Assembly: GCA_003249955.1 (NCBI GenBank)
Contig: QKHS01000096.1
Span: 1 to 45,096 of the forward strand
Length of the DNA: 45,096 nucleotides
Reading direction: 5' to 3'
Origin: Bacteroidales bacterium
GTDB lineage: Bacteria; Bacteroidota; Bacteroidia; Bacteroidales; ML635J-15
Part shown: one piece after another, positions 43,725-45,096 of the stretch
Position numbering within the stretch: the first letter of the stretch is position 1
Layout of the letters: every line of letters begins with the position of its first letter
The notes under the pieces: model-generated
Databases searched by the model: none
What the model was told of the DNA's origin: nothing
The model's input: only the letters and a program-made list of their open reading frames with translations
Program-made: the position numbers and the translations under genes

Positions 43725-45096
43725 CTACTCAACTACTAATTTCTTTATAATCAATTCTTTACCTGTTTCAATATTAACAAAATAAATTCCTTTTTTAAGT
43801 TGGCTGACATTCAGGGTAAATATATGTTCCTCACCTGAATTTTCATACTCTGTCATTACTGCAACTTCCTGTCCGCAAACATTATATAGTTTGAAATTAA
43901 CAATGATATTTCCCGAAGCAGAAACCACGATTTTTGTAAAATCAGTTGCAGGGTTCGGGTAAATATTCACAGCAGTAACAAGTTTCTGTTCAATCCCTGT
44001 CGGAAGTACAGAAAGATTTGCAACTTCACTTTCTGTTGATCCGCAAAACCCGGTAACAACAACAGTGTATTCCCCGGCATCGGCTAAAGAAACAGATATT
44101 ATTGACAATTCTGCCGAATTTGAACCTGAGATATTTGCATCATCTGCTAAGTTTACTCCATCTTTTTTCCACTGGTAAGTTAAACCTGTACCTGTTGTAC
44201 TTATGCTAAAAGCTGCCGGCTGACCGGTCTCAATATTTATAAGCGATTCCGGTTGAGAAACAATTGCTACCGGTGCCGCAACTGTAAGGCTTGCCTGATT
44301 TGACTCTGCATTTCCGCATGAACTCACTACATAACAGGAATATTCACCTTCGTCTGAAGAACTCAGCACAGATATTATTAATTCGGATGTACCGACACCT
44401 GAAATATTGCCTCCGTCAACAAGAGCAACACCGTCTTTCTTCCATGTATATGACATATCCGGGCCGTTTGCCGTTACCACAAAACTAACACTTTCGTTTT
44501 CGCATGCCTGTTGTGATTCTATATTCTCTATGACAAGAAAACTGCTTATTGTCAGTCCGGCCTGACTGCTGATTTCTTCATTACATATTCCGCTAACCAC
44601 ACATGTATAATATGCCTCATCGGCTGCTGAGACATCGTATAAAGTTAAATCCTGACTATTCGCGGATAAAATATCCGAGCCGTTTTTCTTCCATTGATAT
44701 GAACCCGCATTACTTGCTTCAACGCTGAATGTTACATCAGAACCAGGACAAGCAGACTGGCTGACCGGTTGTGCATTAATCACAGTCAACAGATTTACCG
44801 TAACAGAAGCAATATCGCTGGTAAGTGCCTGGCATGAATTTATTACATCTACGCTATAATTCGCATCATCGGCTGCTGCCAAAGAATTTAAAACCAATTC
44901 CGCACCTGTTTCTCCGCCAATAGCAGAACCGTTTTTCTTCCATTGATACGAACTTGCATTGTTTGCTAAAACTGATAACGTAATATCTGTACCCTCACAC
45001 TGCATAGCTGATACCGGCTGAGTTGCAATTGACGGCAAAAGATTAATTGTTAAAACTGCAGCGTTACTTGTAAGTGTCTGACATGTATTGATTACG
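43725..45096 (-). CDS. Tandem Ig-like domain T9SS type A protein (5' end beyond window)
   Basis: The 3' part (about 457 codons) of a larger minus-strand gene; the frame is open to base 45096, and the first visible codons (VINTCQTLTSNAAVLTINLLPS) continue the repeat pattern, so the true start lies outside. At least four and a half Ig-like domains of about 86-90 residues are visible, each with QPV/QxAC-(P/E)-G ... YQWKKNG/YTWKKDG ... DxAxYxCxVxxxC. The tail (about the last 75 codons; IYPNPATDFTKIVVSASGN to KKLVVE) is a type A sorting signal. Domains share long stretches of near-identical DNA (for instance around 44690 and 44932). It should be secreted or surface-attached, probably adhesive. A longer scan of the flanking region is needed for the rest of the gene. 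Confidence 0.9.
   Translation of the reverse strand, partial: VINTCQTLTSNAAVLTINLLPSIATQPVSAMQCEGTDITLSVLANNASSYQWKKNGSAIGGETGAELVLNSLAAADDANYSVDVINSCQALTSDIASVTVNLLTVINAQPVSQSACPGSDVTFSVEASNAGSYQWKKNGSDILSANSQDLTLYDVSAADEAYYTCVVSGICNEEISSQAGLTISSFLVIENIESQQACENESVSFVVTANGPDMSYTWKKDGVALVDGGNISGVGTSELIISVLSSSDEGEYSCYVVSSCGNAESNQASLTVAAPVAIVSQPESLINIETGQPAAFSISTTGTGLTYQWKKDGVNLADDANISGSNSAELSIISVSLADAGEYTVVVTGFCGSTESEVANLSVLPTGIEQKLVTAVNIYPNPATDFTKIVVSASGNIIVNFKLYNVCGQEVAVMTEYENSGEEHIFTLNVSQLKKGIYFVNIETGKELIIKKLVVE

Overview
The window looks like the chromosome of a free-living or gut/sediment Bacteroidota (Bacteroidales/Marinilabiliales-like; the exact taxon cannot be read from this sequence). 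The evidence is: AT-rich DNA; several type IX secretion system (T9SS) sorting domains of both type A and type B; a TonB receptor with a DUF4249 lipoprotein; family markers largely restricted to the phylum (DUF4301, DUF5063, a COX24-like mini ribosomal protein next to HU and RNase G); and -7 boxes of the Bacteroidota form TAnnTTTG. There is no phage, transposon, integrase or CRISPR array.

Layout. 1-4537: end of an upstream unit, then a small secreted protein and a 1226-residue SprB-repeat/CHU_C (T9SS type B) surface protein with a clear terminator. 4592-8362: a PASTA membrane protein, a T9SS type A protein and an RluD-type pseudouridine synthase, read in one direction and ending tail-to-tail with the next unit. 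13197-8364 (minus): a tight six-gene unit in which the two halves of a split transketolase are separated by a secreted VWA-domain protein, followed by an ECF sigma factor, a single-pass membrane protein (probable regulator of the sigma factor) and a periplasmic LTxxQ/heavy-metal-sensor-like protein. 17571-13466 (minus): HU, a 30-residue COX24/mS38-like basic protein (too short for routine gene calling), RNase E/G and DsbD. 21043-17723 (minus): a degenerate Gfo/Idh protein, a lipoprotein and a polyprenyl-phosphate sugar transferase. 21351-21424: tRNA-Arg(UCU) with its own promoter and terminator.

21591-23810 (plus): a lipoprotein, then an overlapping set DUF5063 - DEDDy 3'-5' exonuclease - YbgC-like thioesterase. 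23900-28079: TonB receptor - DUF4249 lipoprotein - AraC-type regulator, an apparent self-contained import/regulation unit. 28389-38418: an accessory run of exported proteins, namely an OmpA/LamG protein, a 1218-residue beta-helix T9SS protein, two unrecognised exported proteins that share a C-terminal module, a lipoprotein, a decayed ELWxxDGT-repeat pseudogene, and a DUF4412-like protein. 38646-43613: ferritin-like protein, DUF4301 protein, polytopic membrane protein and a dicarboxylate/amino-acid:cation symporter. 45096-43725 (minus): the 3' part of a tandem Ig-domain T9SS type A protein that runs off the window.

The most interesting parts are (i) the exported-protein run at 28.4-38.4 kb with its paralogous pair of unknown family and the pseudogene between them, (ii) the transketolase/VWA/ECF-sigma operon, and (iii) the Gfo/Idh homologue that seems to have lost both signature catalytic residues beside a sugar transferase. 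No clearly new defence or mobile system was seen. All family assignments are by eye; none was confirmed by a database search.
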